Origin: Dehalococcoidia bacterium
Lineage (GTDB): Bacteria > Chloroflexota > Dehalococcoidia > GIF9 > AB-539-J10
Length of the DNA: 36,313 nucleotides
NCBI GenBank assembly: GCA_021160725.1
Contig: JAGHCA010000018.1
Coordinates: 1-36,313, forward strand
Reading direction: 5' to 3'
Below the pieces are notes generated by a model. The model did not search any database, was not told where the DNA came from, and saw only the letters and a list, made by a program, of their open reading frames with translations. Of this stretch, positions 1 through 9,247 are shown in pieces. Position 1 is the first letter of the stretch. Every line of letters begins with the position of its first letter. The position numbers and the translations under genes were made by a program.

Positions 1-2
1 AA

Positions 3-812
3 GCCCAGGTCCAGGACCATGACCCTAAAGCTCACAAAACCAGCCACGAGAACGGCGGCGGAGACGAGATTTCCGTTGCAGGCTTATCAGGCGAGCTCGC
101 TGACGGCCAGAAGGTCAAGCTCGACCACATCAACAAGACTCACCTCAGCCAGGACTTTGGCGCTTCAGCCACACGCCTGCGAAATATCATAGCGACACCC
201 ATCGCTGGCGAGATTATGCGCATCATGAACATTAAATCAGGCAGCCCCTTTTCCGCTAAGATAAACGGAAACCCCACGGCAACATCTGTCGTCTATGACG
301 GCGACAGCAACGAGGGCATGTTCGACGGCTTATATTCTGGAGCGGACTATTGGGGCAGAATAATCCTCCATAACATTACCAGGGGAAACTCTAGGAAGAT
401 AGTCGACGTAGACGTCGCCACCAAAACCATAACCACCGAATCAAGCACCGATGACTGGGCTGACAACGACGACATAACGGTGCAGTCGCAGACAAACACC
501 TATTCAGGCTTCTTTGACGTGGACGTTAGCGACCAGGTGCCAGCCACAACCGAAGCCATCTACCTGTTCGTAGCCTCAGACGACCAATCTGATACGTATA
601 GCAACCAAAGGGCAGTTTACTTCCATCCCTACGAGACTTACGATGCGGGTAAGAGGCAATGGGTTTCCCCCAAGTCCCCCCTGCAGTCCGATACCGTCCT
701 TCTACTAATTAAAATCATCGACCAGAAATTCACCGCTATGTTCTGGTCAGGCTGTACCGACGTCTCGCTGGTCACCGCTGTCAAGGCCAGCGTCGAGTAC
801 GCAGATACATAA
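3..812 (+). CDS. Phage tail/structural-like protein, 5' truncated by window edge
   Basis: The frame of the 216..812 ORF stays open to the window start (AQVQDHDPKAHKTSHENGGGDEISVAGLSGELADGQ...), so the annotated ATG at 216 is internal. The N-terminal linker style resembles phage tail/appendage proteins, and the next gene is tail-like. Confidence 0.6.
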   Translation, partial: AQVQDHDPKAHKTSHENGGGDEISVAGLSGELADGQKVKLDHINKTHLSQDFGASATRLRNIIATPIAGEIMRIMNIKSGSPFSAKINGNPTATSVVYDGDSNEGMFDGLYSGADYWGRIILHNITRGNSRKIVDVDVATKTITTESSTDDWADNDDITVQSQTNTYSGFFDVDVSDQVPATTEAIYLFVASDDQSDTYSNQRAVYFHPYETYDAGKRQWVSPKSPLQSDTVLLLIKIIDQKFTAMFWSGCTDVSLVTAVKASVEYADT

Positions 813-815
813 AAT

Positions 816-917
816 ATGAAATCCCTGTCCGCCTCCCTCGAAGCCTCCCAGAAAAAAGCCCACCCCATCCAAATTTCCCCTCTTAAGATAAAAGGGGTCA
901 GGGGAGTTATGAGCTAA
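816..917 (+). pseudogene. 33-aa remnant duplicating the N-terminus of the following tail gene (MKSLSASLEASQKKAHPIQISPLKIKGVRGVMS)
   Basis: Aligns with the start of the next ORF (MKTLSATLEAAQKKPHRLP). It ends in TAA, overlapping the next ATG (TAATG), and its 3' half is a dispersed repeat. Confidence 0.55.
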
Positions 918-3043
918 TGAAAACCCTATCTGCCACGCTGGAAGCCGCACAGAAGAAACCCCATCGCCTCCCCTATGTTGAGGCTAAGGTCTATGACTAT
1001 GAGGCCGGTATTAAACGCCTCACCTGGACGAGGCTCTATGAAGGCTCTGAGCCCGATAACCATCATGGTATCGCCTTCGACGGCAACGGCGATATGCACC
1101 GCATCCGGGCCGGTAGCGGTGATGCACTCTATTATCAGAAGCAGGATTGCCCCTTCGGCGTCCCATCTTCTTTCCCATCTGCTTTCCCTATTCCCTTGAA
1201 TGACCCTCCCGCTCTTAATCAGTGGACCCAAATCGCCACCGATTGCGCTGGTCCCTGTGCCATTGCCGCCTGCGGTGCTAAAGTCTATATTTTCTACCGC
1301 AAGACAAATAATACCCTGCGAAAGTACTATTCCCATGATTATGGCCAGTCCTGGAATAATGCCCAGCTCGTAAGCTACGCCGATGTCCTCTCTATGGCTT
1401 CTTGCTGGTGGGGCACCGGCAATGTCGTCGTCTGCTTCGCCCTTAAGTCCAACGAGCTAAACGGAATCGTCCTCGATAGCTCCGACCAGTCAACCAGCCA
1501 GCATATCAAGCAGTTTTACGGCGCCGCCACACATATATTCCTTGACACCTATGGCATCGGTGCTACTTATAATCCCTTCTGGCCCCAGTGCGACATAATC
1601 CTTGCCGCTAAACAGTCCGATACTCCCTATAATCACTACGACCTGTTCAGAACCTGGTTTTCAAGCTCTTATAATTTCGGTGCCCTTGAGAGCTCCCTTA
1701 TGTCCCCCGATGGAGAGGATATCACCTACCAGTACCCCGACTGTCATCTCCCAGCATCAGCCCAGGATTACGAGACCAACCGTATCGTGGCGGTAGAGAA
1801 GTTTGCCGGTACTACCGCCTATACCCGCCCCCTCACCTGCCATAAGGTAAAGGGCACTTACTGGTCCGATACCACCTTTACCGAGCCTAAGCCCTTCCTC
1901 AACATCAGCTCGAATTATGGCTTAAGGCTCCAGAGCACCGCCGACTACTGGTGGTTGGAAAAGCCCAACGGAGTTTGGAGAGCCCCCCGCCCCGCCGCAG
2001 AACCGCTGGACATCTCAAAGCATATCGTTTCCCTGCAACAAAATGTCGCTATCTCCCCTCTTAAGATAAGAGGGGCCGGGGGAGTTATGACCAGCCTCGT
2101 GCTCGAGCTCGATAACTCCAAAGGCCAGTACTCAAACATCGGGGGGTCTGGGGGCGCAGCCCCCAGTGCCCTTCGCTTCCGCAGCGAAATCGTTCTTAAG
2201 CTCGGCTATAAGACCACGGCAGGAGATGAAACCGTCGAAGCCGGTACCTACTGGATTGATTCCTGGGAGTACACCTCGAAGCCCAATATGTCCCGCTTTA
2301 TACTTTATTGCCTCGATGGATGGGGCCTTATGAACCGCTGGACCGCCCGCTACCAGATGAGGTGGAACAAGGACGCAGTTAACCCCAAGAGCGTCTGGCA
2401 AATCCTTTACCAGCTCTTAGCCCGGGTAGGCATTAAGCTCACCAACACCCCGCCCAAGCCCCAGTCCTCCGCCATCAACAACTTCTACCCCGATTTCACC
2501 GTCAACCCAGGCACCCAGGGAGACAGTGCCATACGCAGGCTGCTATCCTTCGTCCCCGACAGGCTCGTATTTCGTGGCCAGGAGGCCTTCACCAAGAACC
2601 CCCTGGCGGATGAGAGCTCATGCTATTCCTACGGCGCTGACCATGCTATCCTCTCAGGTGAATACCGTGAACAAGTGTTCACCAGTCGTGTCCGGGCCAT
2701 TGGCCGAGACGATTCCAACAACCGTATCCTGGAGGAAGCCCAGGACTGGGATTTGCTACAACTCGCTATCGATATCCTGGAGCAGGACTACGACCCCAAC
2801 CTCGACGACGCCACCCGTACCCAGGAGAGAGCCGACGCTATCCTTCGAACTCAACAAATTCAATCAACTCCAGCAACTCTTATTGTCTCCACCAATGTCG
2901 GCCAGGAGCTTTTCGATGTCGTCGGCGTTACCGACCACCGTTGTGGAATCTCGGAGGAGAAGTACCGTGTCCATGCCATTCAGACTGATTACGACCGCCG
3001 CAAAGGCCAGTACGACCAGCGGCTCATTTTAGGTGCGCCATGA
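917..3043 (+). CDS. Phage tail/baseplate-like protein with internal Asp-box (sialidase/BNR-like) segment
   Basis: 708-aa ORF. Contains SHDYGQSW (Asp-box SxDxGx[S/T]W). C-terminal half has tail-hub-like features (LDNSKGQYSN...EIVLKLGYKT...DGWGLM). Confidence 0.55.
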   Translation: MKTLSATLEAAQKKPHRLPYVEAKVYDYEAGIKRLTWTRLYEGSEPDNHHGIAFDGNGDMHRIRAGSGDALYYQKQDCPFGVPSSFPSAFPIPLNDPPALNQWTQIATDCAGPCAIAACGAKVYIFYRKTNNTLRKYYSHDYGQSWNNAQLVSYADVLSMASCWWGTGNVVVCFALKSNELNGIVLDSSDQSTSQHIKQFYGAATHIFLDTYGIGATYNPFWPQCDIILAAKQSDTPYNHYDLFRTWFSSSYNFGALESSLMSPDGEDITYQYPDCHLPASAQDYETNRIVAVEKFAGTTAYTRPLTCHKVKGTYWSDTTFTEPKPFLNISSNYGLRLQSTADYWWLEKPNGVWRAPRPAAEPLDISKHIVSLQQNVAISPLKIRGAGGVMTSLVLELDNSKGQYSNIGGSGGAAPSALRFRSEIVLKLGYKTTAGDETVEAGTYWIDSWEYTSKPNMSRFILYCLDGWGLMNRWTARYQMRWNKDAVNPKSVWQILYQLLARVGIKLTNTPPKPQSSAINNFYPDFTVNPGTQGDSAIRRLLSFVPDRLVFRGQEAFTKNPLADESSCYSYGADHAILSGEYREQVFTSRVRAIGRDDSNNRILEEAQDWDLLQLAIDILEQDYDPNLDDATRTQERADAILRTQQIQSTPATLIVSTNVGQELFDVVGVTDHRCGISEEKYRVHAIQTDYDRRKGQYDQRLILGAP

Positions 3044-3052
3044 TTTGTTTTC

Positions 3053-3607
3053 CTAGCGAAGTAGTGCTTTCTTCAAATCGTTGAGCCTGGGAGCAAAAGA
3101 TTCAACAAGCCTCTGCCGGGCTATTTGCCACTTGTGGTCGGCTTCGATATTGATAGCATCCACTGCTGTTCCTGAGATTCTCAATCGGTGCATGGTTTCC
3201 CGGTAGTTGCTTTCCAATTCCTGTCTCATTTTTTGTTCTGCCTCTTCATATTCTTGAACAAGCCTGCCCATCTCCTCTGCCTCTGGTTGCAACTCCGGCT
3301 CCAAGCAGCTTATCCCTTCGATTATTTTTTTCACGCTATCTCTACCCTGTGCGGTTGTAAGCTCGATAGCCCCTAGCAGGTGCTCGATCGCAGCTCGCTT
3401 TATTATATCCCTCTTCTCCCCTTCGTGTTTGTTTAGCTCCGTAGCTATATCCAGCTGTTGAGAGCCATCAAGCCACTTCTGCGCCAGCGCCTTACCTCTC
3501 TGGCGATACTCCTGCCTCTCTTGCTGTGCCTTTTCCTCGGCTGACAGCTTGCCCAATCTATTTGCTCTCTCTTGAGCAATCTCCCAGGCACTCTTTAGTT
3601 CACCCAT
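3053..3607 (-). CDS. Hypothetical coiled-coil protein
   Basis: 184-aa ORF, charged and helical composition, no recognisable family motif. Confidence 0.6.
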   Translation of the reverse strand: MGELKSAWEIAQERANRLGKLSAEEKAQQERQEYRQRGKALAQKWLDGSQQLDIATELNKHEGEKRDIIKRAAIEHLLGAIELTTAQGRDSVKKIIEGISCLEPELQPEAEEMGRLVQEYEEAEQKMRQELESNYRETMHRLRISGTAVDAINIEADHKWQIARQRLVESFAPRLNDLKKALLR

Positions 3608-3786
3608 ACAATTCCTCCTCCCCAGCCATTGCAGGCCGGAGGCGAAGCAACCTCACATCCCAATCTTTTGAGATTGCTTCAGCACTACCGCGCTTCGCAA
3701 TGACAGAGTAGAGACATTATTAGCATTAGCAGTGCATTTTAGCCTATAATATTGAGGGAGTTCAACAAAGTGAGTTTGAGGTTACA

Positions 3787-4518
3787 GTGATGATTTATCA
3801 TGAATCTGTGAGATTAGCGGAAAATCTTTACTGCTATGTATGGCAGGGCAGAGGGAATAACTGCAATACCATCCTCTTACCAGCAGTCTTAAGGGGGGAG
3901 CGACCACACGTATTAGTTGACCCTGGCCATGTCAGGAACGAGATTGGGGAGCCTTGCTTTAATTCACTGACCCAGGCTATGGAGAAGGATGGTTTCAAAA
4001 TAGATGCTACCGGCCTGGTAATTACCACTCACAGCCATCCTGACCATATCGAAGCCGCTGAATTGGTGGTGAAAAAAAGTGGTGCTTTGTTTGCATTATC
4101 CAGAGAGGAGGACGAATTTTATCGCACGGCGGGGAAGATGTTATTTCAAGCATTCGGCAGTAAGCCACCGCAGGTCGAGCCTTTCTTTTATCTTAAAGAG
4201 GGCGATTTGTCCCTGGGGGCTAAAAACAATAAGGTAGAGATCAAGGTTTTCCTTACTCCGGGACATTCTCCTGGTTCTATTTCCCTTTACCTGGAGGAGA
4301 ACAAAATATTGATCACCGGTGACGTGGTCTTTGCTGGCAGCGTGGGCAGGACTGACTTTCCTGGCGGCAGCCCTTCCTTATTGCGGAAGAGCATTGACAA
4401 GCTATCTCAGCTTGATGTGGAATACCTTATTCCTGGTCATAGCACTGAAAAGAGCAGTATAATCGCGGGCAAGGATAAAGTAAGGCGCAATTTTTACACG
4501 GTCAAGGTGTTTATTTAA
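3787..4518 (+). CDS. MBL-fold metallo-hydrolase
   Basis: 243 aa; TTHSHPDH motif, later PGHSPGSISLY and LIPGHS metal-binding motifs. Confidence 0.9.
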   Translation: MMIYHESVRLAENLYCYVWQGRGNNCNTILLPAVLRGERPHVLVDPGHVRNEIGEPCFNSLTQAMEKDGFKIDATGLVITTHSHPDHIEAAELVVKKSGALFALSREEDEFYRTAGKMLFQAFGSKPPQVEPFFYLKEGDLSLGAKNNKVEIKVFLTPGHSPGSISLYLEENKILITGDVVFAGSVGRTDFPGGSPSLLRKSIDKLSQLDVEYLIPGHSTEKSSIIAGKDKVRRNFYTVKVFI

Positions 4519-4541
4519 AATATAGATATGGTGTAATTGTT

Positions 4542-5216
4542 ATGGAGATGGATGACAGAATTAAATATGCCCTGGAACACACAGAATTAATACGAGCTCC
4601 ACAACAAGAACTGGATACCTTCGGCAACTCTGTTATTGATTATTATGTTGTCACTGAACTGGTGGGAAACCTTAGTGTGGTCAGGGATGGCAAGGTAATT
4701 GCGGAAAGGCCCAAAATTGTCACCCCTACTTACCTGATAAATGTCGAAGGCTTCAGCGAGCAAGCGAGAAAATACATAGCCATGATAGCTCGGGAGAACC
4801 CTTATGGGTCAGGTATCTTTTACCGGTATAAGAACGAACCCAGGGGGATGAACGTCGTCTCCGAGCCTATTGAGCAGGTGATAAACAAGCTAAGCTCTCA
4901 AATAGAGGGGCAAAATAACGCCTTAAGCACCATAATTAAGGGGGTGGAAGAGCTATGGGACGTGTCCCTGCTCATGTTCATCTATGGGTTAACTACCAGG
5001 GCAGCCCGCACTAATATAGCAGAATTTAATCGCAGGGGTTTTTTTAACATAGATGCCAGTGGAGTACCCCAGGGTGCCCGAGATTACATTGAAGAGCTTT
5101 TCGAACATGTAAGTCGTAACCTCTCTCGAGCCCCTGAGCTTGTGATTGAGTTAAACCGCTGGGGCCTATTTCCGGAGTATGAAGACCGGTTCTTTGCTCT
5201 GTTCAGGAGAAAATAA
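4542..5216 (+). CDS. Hypothetical protein
   Basis: 224-aa ORF, good coding character, same strand as and 23 bp after the MBL gene. Confidence 0.65.
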   Translation: MEMDDRIKYALEHTELIRAPQQELDTFGNSVIDYYVVTELVGNLSVVRDGKVIAERPKIVTPTYLINVEGFSEQARKYIAMIARENPYGSGIFYRYKNEPRGMNVVSEPIEQVINKLSSQIEGQNNALSTIIKGVEELWDVSLLMFIYGLTTRAARTNIAEFNRRGFFNIDASGVPQGARDYIEELFEHVSRNLSRAPELVIELNRWGLFPEYEDRFFALFRRK

Positions 5217-5282
5217 GCCCGCCACGGCCCCGATAAAATCGGAGCGTGCTGGGTAGTTACATATAACCCAAAGAGATTAAAT

Positions 5283-5442
5283 CCCAGCTAAATCCCTCTG
5301 AAATGTAAAAAGTAAAAATAAAAATGCAAAGTGACAGAGCAAAAGTCAAAAATTTGCATTTTAAGTTGTCATTTTGATTTTTGACCTTTGATTTTTGAAT
5401 TTCTCCCGAGGCGTGAATCCCGATAAATCGGGACTTCCTCAC
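5283..5442. repeat. AT-rich MITE-like intergenic repeat ending in a small palindrome (tcccgataaatcggga)
   Basis: Shares aaa-tcaaaa/ttttgaattt word content with other intergenic copies in this window; lies between convergent genes. Confidence 0.45.
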
Positions 5443-5454
5443 GGCTGAGACGTG

Positions 5455-6231
5455 CTACATCAGTAGTCCCAGGTACCAGCTTAGTATATTATTCCCCCAG
5501 AGCAATGTTACCATGGCAGCCGCAGCCAGGAAGGGGCCGAAAGGCAGCGTCTCCTTGAATTTTCTCTTTTTAGCTATCACCAGAGCCACAGCTACTATGC
5601 CACCGAGGACAGCTCCGAGAATTATGGAGAGGAAAACTAGGGGAAAGCCGGTGGCCAGACCAATCAAGCCGACCAATTTAACATCTCCCCACCCCATACC
5701 ACCACGGGAGGCTATGGCAATCAAAAAGAATAAAGCAAAGCCAATGCCCCCACCTAGAGCAGCGCTGGCAATTCCAGGCTTTATCACCTGAGTAAGCCAG
5801 GGCCAGGAATATAGCGCCAGCAGCAACGCCACCACCATGCCGGGATAGACTACCTTGTTCGGGATGATCCCATGCTCCAGGTCAATAACAAAAACAATGG
5901 TGAAGAGACAGGCATAGAAAGCCATAACCCCCAGTGCAGGACTCAATCCGTAATGCCACGCCAAAAGAGCGAACACGACGCCAGTGGCAAGCTCCACCCA
6001 GAATAACCTCCGGGGTACGGCAGCCTTACAATAGCGACAACGACCACAAAGCCTGAGATAGCTAAATACGGGGATGAGATCTTTAGCAGCTAGCTTGTGC
6101 TGGCAAGCTTCACAATGAGAAGGTGGAAATACAATAGACTTGCTCTGAGGCAGACGGTCAATGCATACATTGAGGAAACTGCCTACCACCAAACCCAGAA
6201 GGGCGAATACGACTATAAATAATATTTCCAC
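5455..6231 (-). CDS. Prepilin peptidase (A24 family, type IV leader peptidase)
   Basis: 258 aa; GSFLNVCIDRLPQ, paired CxxC motifs (CEAC...CRYC), GWGDVKLVGLIG motif, multiple TM segments. Confidence 0.93.
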   Translation of the reverse strand: MEILFIVVFALLGLVVGSFLNVCIDRLPQSKSIVFPPSHCEACQHKLAAKDLIPVFSYLRLCGRCRYCKAAVPRRLFWVELATGVVFALLAWHYGLSPALGVMAFYACLFTIVFVIDLEHGIIPNKVVYPGMVVALLLALYSWPWLTQVIKPGIASAALGGGIGFALFFLIAIASRGGMGWGDVKLVGLIGLATGFPLVFLSIILGAVLGGIVAVALVIAKKRKFKETLPFGPFLAAAAMVTLLWGNNILSWYLGLLM

Positions 6232-6331
6232 GAATGCTTATTGTGGACGTGTTATGTGCCTGAAGTCAATAGGCAGCAGGTACTAGTGCCCGGTGCATTT
6301 TACTATCATTGTAGGGCAATTTTATCTTGTC

Positions 6332-6365
6332 ATTGCTTCGTCCCGATTTATCGGGACGAAGCAAT
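6332..6365. repeat. Perfect 16-bp inverted repeat with 2-nt loop (attgcttcgtcccgat-tt-atcgggacgaagcaat)
   Basis: Direct reading; related to the other gaagcaatc/cattgcg-type repeats in the window. Confidence 0.85.
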
Positions 6366-6564
6366 CTCCACAGCTAAATCCCAAATCCTAATTTCTAAGC
6401 TCTAAATGCCGATTTCATCGAGCATCTTCGAAAAGTCGGGACAAACCCAAATTTCAAAATTCAAAGTCCTAAACTGTTTTGGTCATTGATATTTTGTGCT
6501 TGGGGTTTCCTCATATAGGATGATAATATAGTAACGTAGTTGCCCAAAATCGGGGTGAGACAAT

Positions 6565-7308
6565 ATGTCAACAAGGCACCATGTTGGTTGCAGCGGCTGG
6601 CATTACGAGCACTGGCGCGGACTTTTTTACCCCACGGAACTGCCCAAGTCTAAATGGCTAGAGTTTTACGCCCGGCAATTTACTACCGTAGAGCTCAATA
6701 ACAGTTTTTATCAGCTACCTTCGGAAAAAGCGTTCACCGCCTGGCGAGAGTCCACACCCGACAACTTCATTTTTGCTGTTAAGGTGAGCCGATTCATCAC
6801 GCATATAAAAAGGTTAAAGAATTTAGATTCCGCAGTGGAGAACTTTCTATCACGTGCTGTTTTGTTGGGGGAAAAATTGGGGCCTTTTCTATACCAACTG
6901 CCTCCTAACATGAAGCGGAACGACGAGCTGTTACAGAATTTCTTATCTTCGCTGCCACCAAAATATCAGCATGTAATTGAATTTCGACATGAATCCTGGC
7001 TTGATGATACCGTATTCGATATTTTACGAGGACACAATATTGGGTTGTGCGTTTTTGACATGCCTGGCTTTAGCTGCCCTCTCATCGCCACCAGTGATTT
7101 TGCCTATGTCCGTTTTCACGGCAGCGAGGGACTGTATTCCAGTTGCTACTCCGATGAAGAGCTTTCCCAATGGTCACAACAGATTGCTCGGCTAGGGCAA
7201 AGCGTTAAAGCCAGCTACATCTACTTTAACAACGATGCTGAGGCATTTGCGGTCAAGAATGCTATGACATTGGAGAATTGCCTAAAGTCGCTCCGCTCCA
7301 AATCCTAA
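6565..7308 (+). CDS. DUF72 family protein (YecE-like)
   Basis: 247 aa; GCSGWHYEHWRGLFYP, FYARQFTTVELNNSFYQLP, YVRFHG motifs. Confidence 0.93.
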   Translation: MSTRHHVGCSGWHYEHWRGLFYPTELPKSKWLEFYARQFTTVELNNSFYQLPSEKAFTAWRESTPDNFIFAVKVSRFITHIKRLKNLDSAVENFLSRAVLLGEKLGPFLYQLPPNMKRNDELLQNFLSSLPPKYQHVIEFRHESWLDDTVFDILRGHNIGLCVFDMPGFSCPLIATSDFAYVRFHGSEGLYSSCYSDEELSQWSQQIARLGQSVKASYIYFNNDAEAFAVKNAMTLENCLKSLRSKS

Positions 7309-7438
7309 ATCCCAAGCACCACATACTAAACAAATTCCAAATATCAAAATCCAAATGCTTAAATGCCAAAACTACTTCCTTTCATCCTTTGGGTTTCGAT
7401 CTTGTCCCGATTAGATCTGGATTGAGCTTTGTCATTTG

Positions 7439-9247
7439 TCATTGTCTGACGAGTTCTTCTTTAACTTTCTTCGCCAGGGCTAGAGTTATGCCTTCTATCT
7501 GGCTGAGTTCTTCCGAGGAAGCTTCCTTGATAGCTTCAATTGAACCAAACTTTTTTAGCAAAGCCTTCTTTCGCCTTGGCCCGATGCCGGGGATACCATC
7601 CAGGGCAGACATGATACCTTCCTTATGGCGCAATCTCTGGTGGTAACTTATAGCGAAGCGGTGGGCTTCATCCCTGGCTCTTTGTAGTATATGGAGGGCG
7701 GAGGAATCTTTAGCTATATAAGCTGGCCGGTGCTCGCCAGGTACAAATACCTCCTCGTTTTGTTTAGCCAGGCTGACCATGGGGACAGACTCTAGCCCTA
7801 ATTCTTGCCTCACCTCCAGAGCAGCGTTAAGCTGCCCTCTGCCACCATCAATGAGGACAAGGTCAGGAACTGCCCAGGCATCTTCGCCTGCCAAACCACG
7901 TTTAAACCTGCGCCTCAGTATTTCTTGAATCATGGCATAATCATCAGCGCCAGTCACGGTTTTGATGCGGAAACGACGATAATACGGTGGTTTAGGCCGA
8001 CCCTTCTCCAAAACAACCATGCTACCCACAGCCAAAGCACCCTGAATATTGGAGATATCATAACACTCTATCCTCCGAGGCACTTTAGGCAGTCGCAGTT
8101 TGTTTTTTAGCTCTATTAAGGCGGAGCTTATAACCTCTGGTCTCATCTCTTTGGCTCGGGCTAGTTCTAAACCTCTAGCAGCATTTTCGGCTACTGTATC
8201 CACCAGTGTTTTTCTAGTTCCCCGCTGTGGCACACGAAGCTCCACCCTGTTCCCTCTTTGCTGCCCAAGCCACTCAGAAAGTATTGCTGGTTCGTCCACC
8301 TGGTGCTGAAGCAATATCAACGGTGGTACATATGAAGCTGAGGCATAGTATTGTTTCACAAAACTGGTCATTATTTGCCCGGGAGACTCGTCATGGATGC
8401 CCTCCATTATAAAATGGTCTCGACCAATGAGTTTGCTGTTACGAACAAGGAAGAGTTCGACATACGCTTGATTGCCATTCTGCGCCAGAGCAATGATATC
8501 TTGTTCCCCACGTAATGTTATAGCAATCCTCTGCCCTTCTATGACTTCTTCTATGGCCTGTATTTGGTCGCGCAGTAAAGCCGCCTTCTCAAATTGAAGC
8601 TGCTGTGCTGCGGCTTTCATCCTAGCGTTTAACTCACGAAGAACAAGCTCCTGCTTTCCCTGCAAAAACAAGATGACCTGGTTTATTACTTCACGGTATT
8701 CCTGTTTTTCCACCGCTCCAACACACGGACCCAAACAGCGATGAATGTAATAATTGAGACAGGGTCGCTTACTTTTACCATCGATGCGTTTGCTGCAACT
8801 GCGAAAAGGGAAGACTTTCTTTATTAACCTCAAAGTTTTGCGTACCGAGCCAGCACTGGCAAAAGGTCCAAAGTATCTAGCCCCGTCTTTTTGAACCCGG
8901 CGAGTAATATAGACGCCAGGCCAATCTTCGTTAAGGTTTATTTTCAGGTAGGGGAAAGTCTTGCTGTCTTTAAGGCGCACATTATATCGGGGGACATATT
9001 TCTTTACCAAGTTACACTCTAAAATAAGCGCCTCTTGCTCGGAACTGGTAACTACGAACTCGAAATCATGTATTTTCGCCACTAATCGTTGTATCTTTGA
9101 TGTTAGGCTAGACGGGGCGCCAAAATAACTTCTTACACGACTGTTCAAATTGGCAGCCTTGCCAACGTAGATGACCTTGCCCTCCTTGTCCTTAAACAGA
9201 TAAACTCCGGGCTTCGCTGGCAAAGCTTTTAATTGTTGTAACTCCAT
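7439..9247 (-). CDS. uvrC: Excinuclease ABC subunit C
   Basis: 602 aa; GIY-YIG N-terminus (PGVYLFKDKEGKVIYVGKA), RRIECYDISNIQG, C-terminal HhH (LDGIPGIGPRRKKALLKKFGS). Confidence 0.97.
   Translation of the reverse strand: MELQQLKALPAKPGVYLFKDKEGKVIYVGKAANLNSRVRSYFGAPSSLTSKIQRLVAKIHDFEFVVTSSEQEALILECNLVKKYVPRYNVRLKDSKTFPYLKINLNEDWPGVYITRRVQKDGARYFGPFASAGSVRKTLRLIKKVFPFRSCSKRIDGKSKRPCLNYYIHRCLGPCVGAVEKQEYREVINQVILFLQGKQELVLRELNARMKAAAQQLQFEKAALLRDQIQAIEEVIEGQRIAITLRGEQDIIALAQNGNQAYVELFLVRNSKLIGRDHFIMEGIHDESPGQIMTSFVKQYYASASYVPPLILLQHQVDEPAILSEWLGQQRGNRVELRVPQRGTRKTLVDTVAENAARGLELARAKEMRPEVISSALIELKNKLRLPKVPRRIECYDISNIQGALAVGSMVVLEKGRPKPPYYRRFRIKTVTGADDYAMIQEILRRRFKRGLAGEDAWAVPDLVLIDGGRGQLNAALEVRQELGLESVPMVSLAKQNEEVFVPGEHRPAYIAKDSSALHILQRARDEAHRFAISYHQRLRHKEGIMSALDGIPGIGPRRKKALLKKFGSIEAIKEASSEELSQIEGITLALAKKVKEELVRQ

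Noticed and set aside
917-1336. 136-aa antisense ORF within the tail gene
   Set aside because: The opposite strand has a long, continuous, motif-bearing ORF; the antisense ORF has no support.
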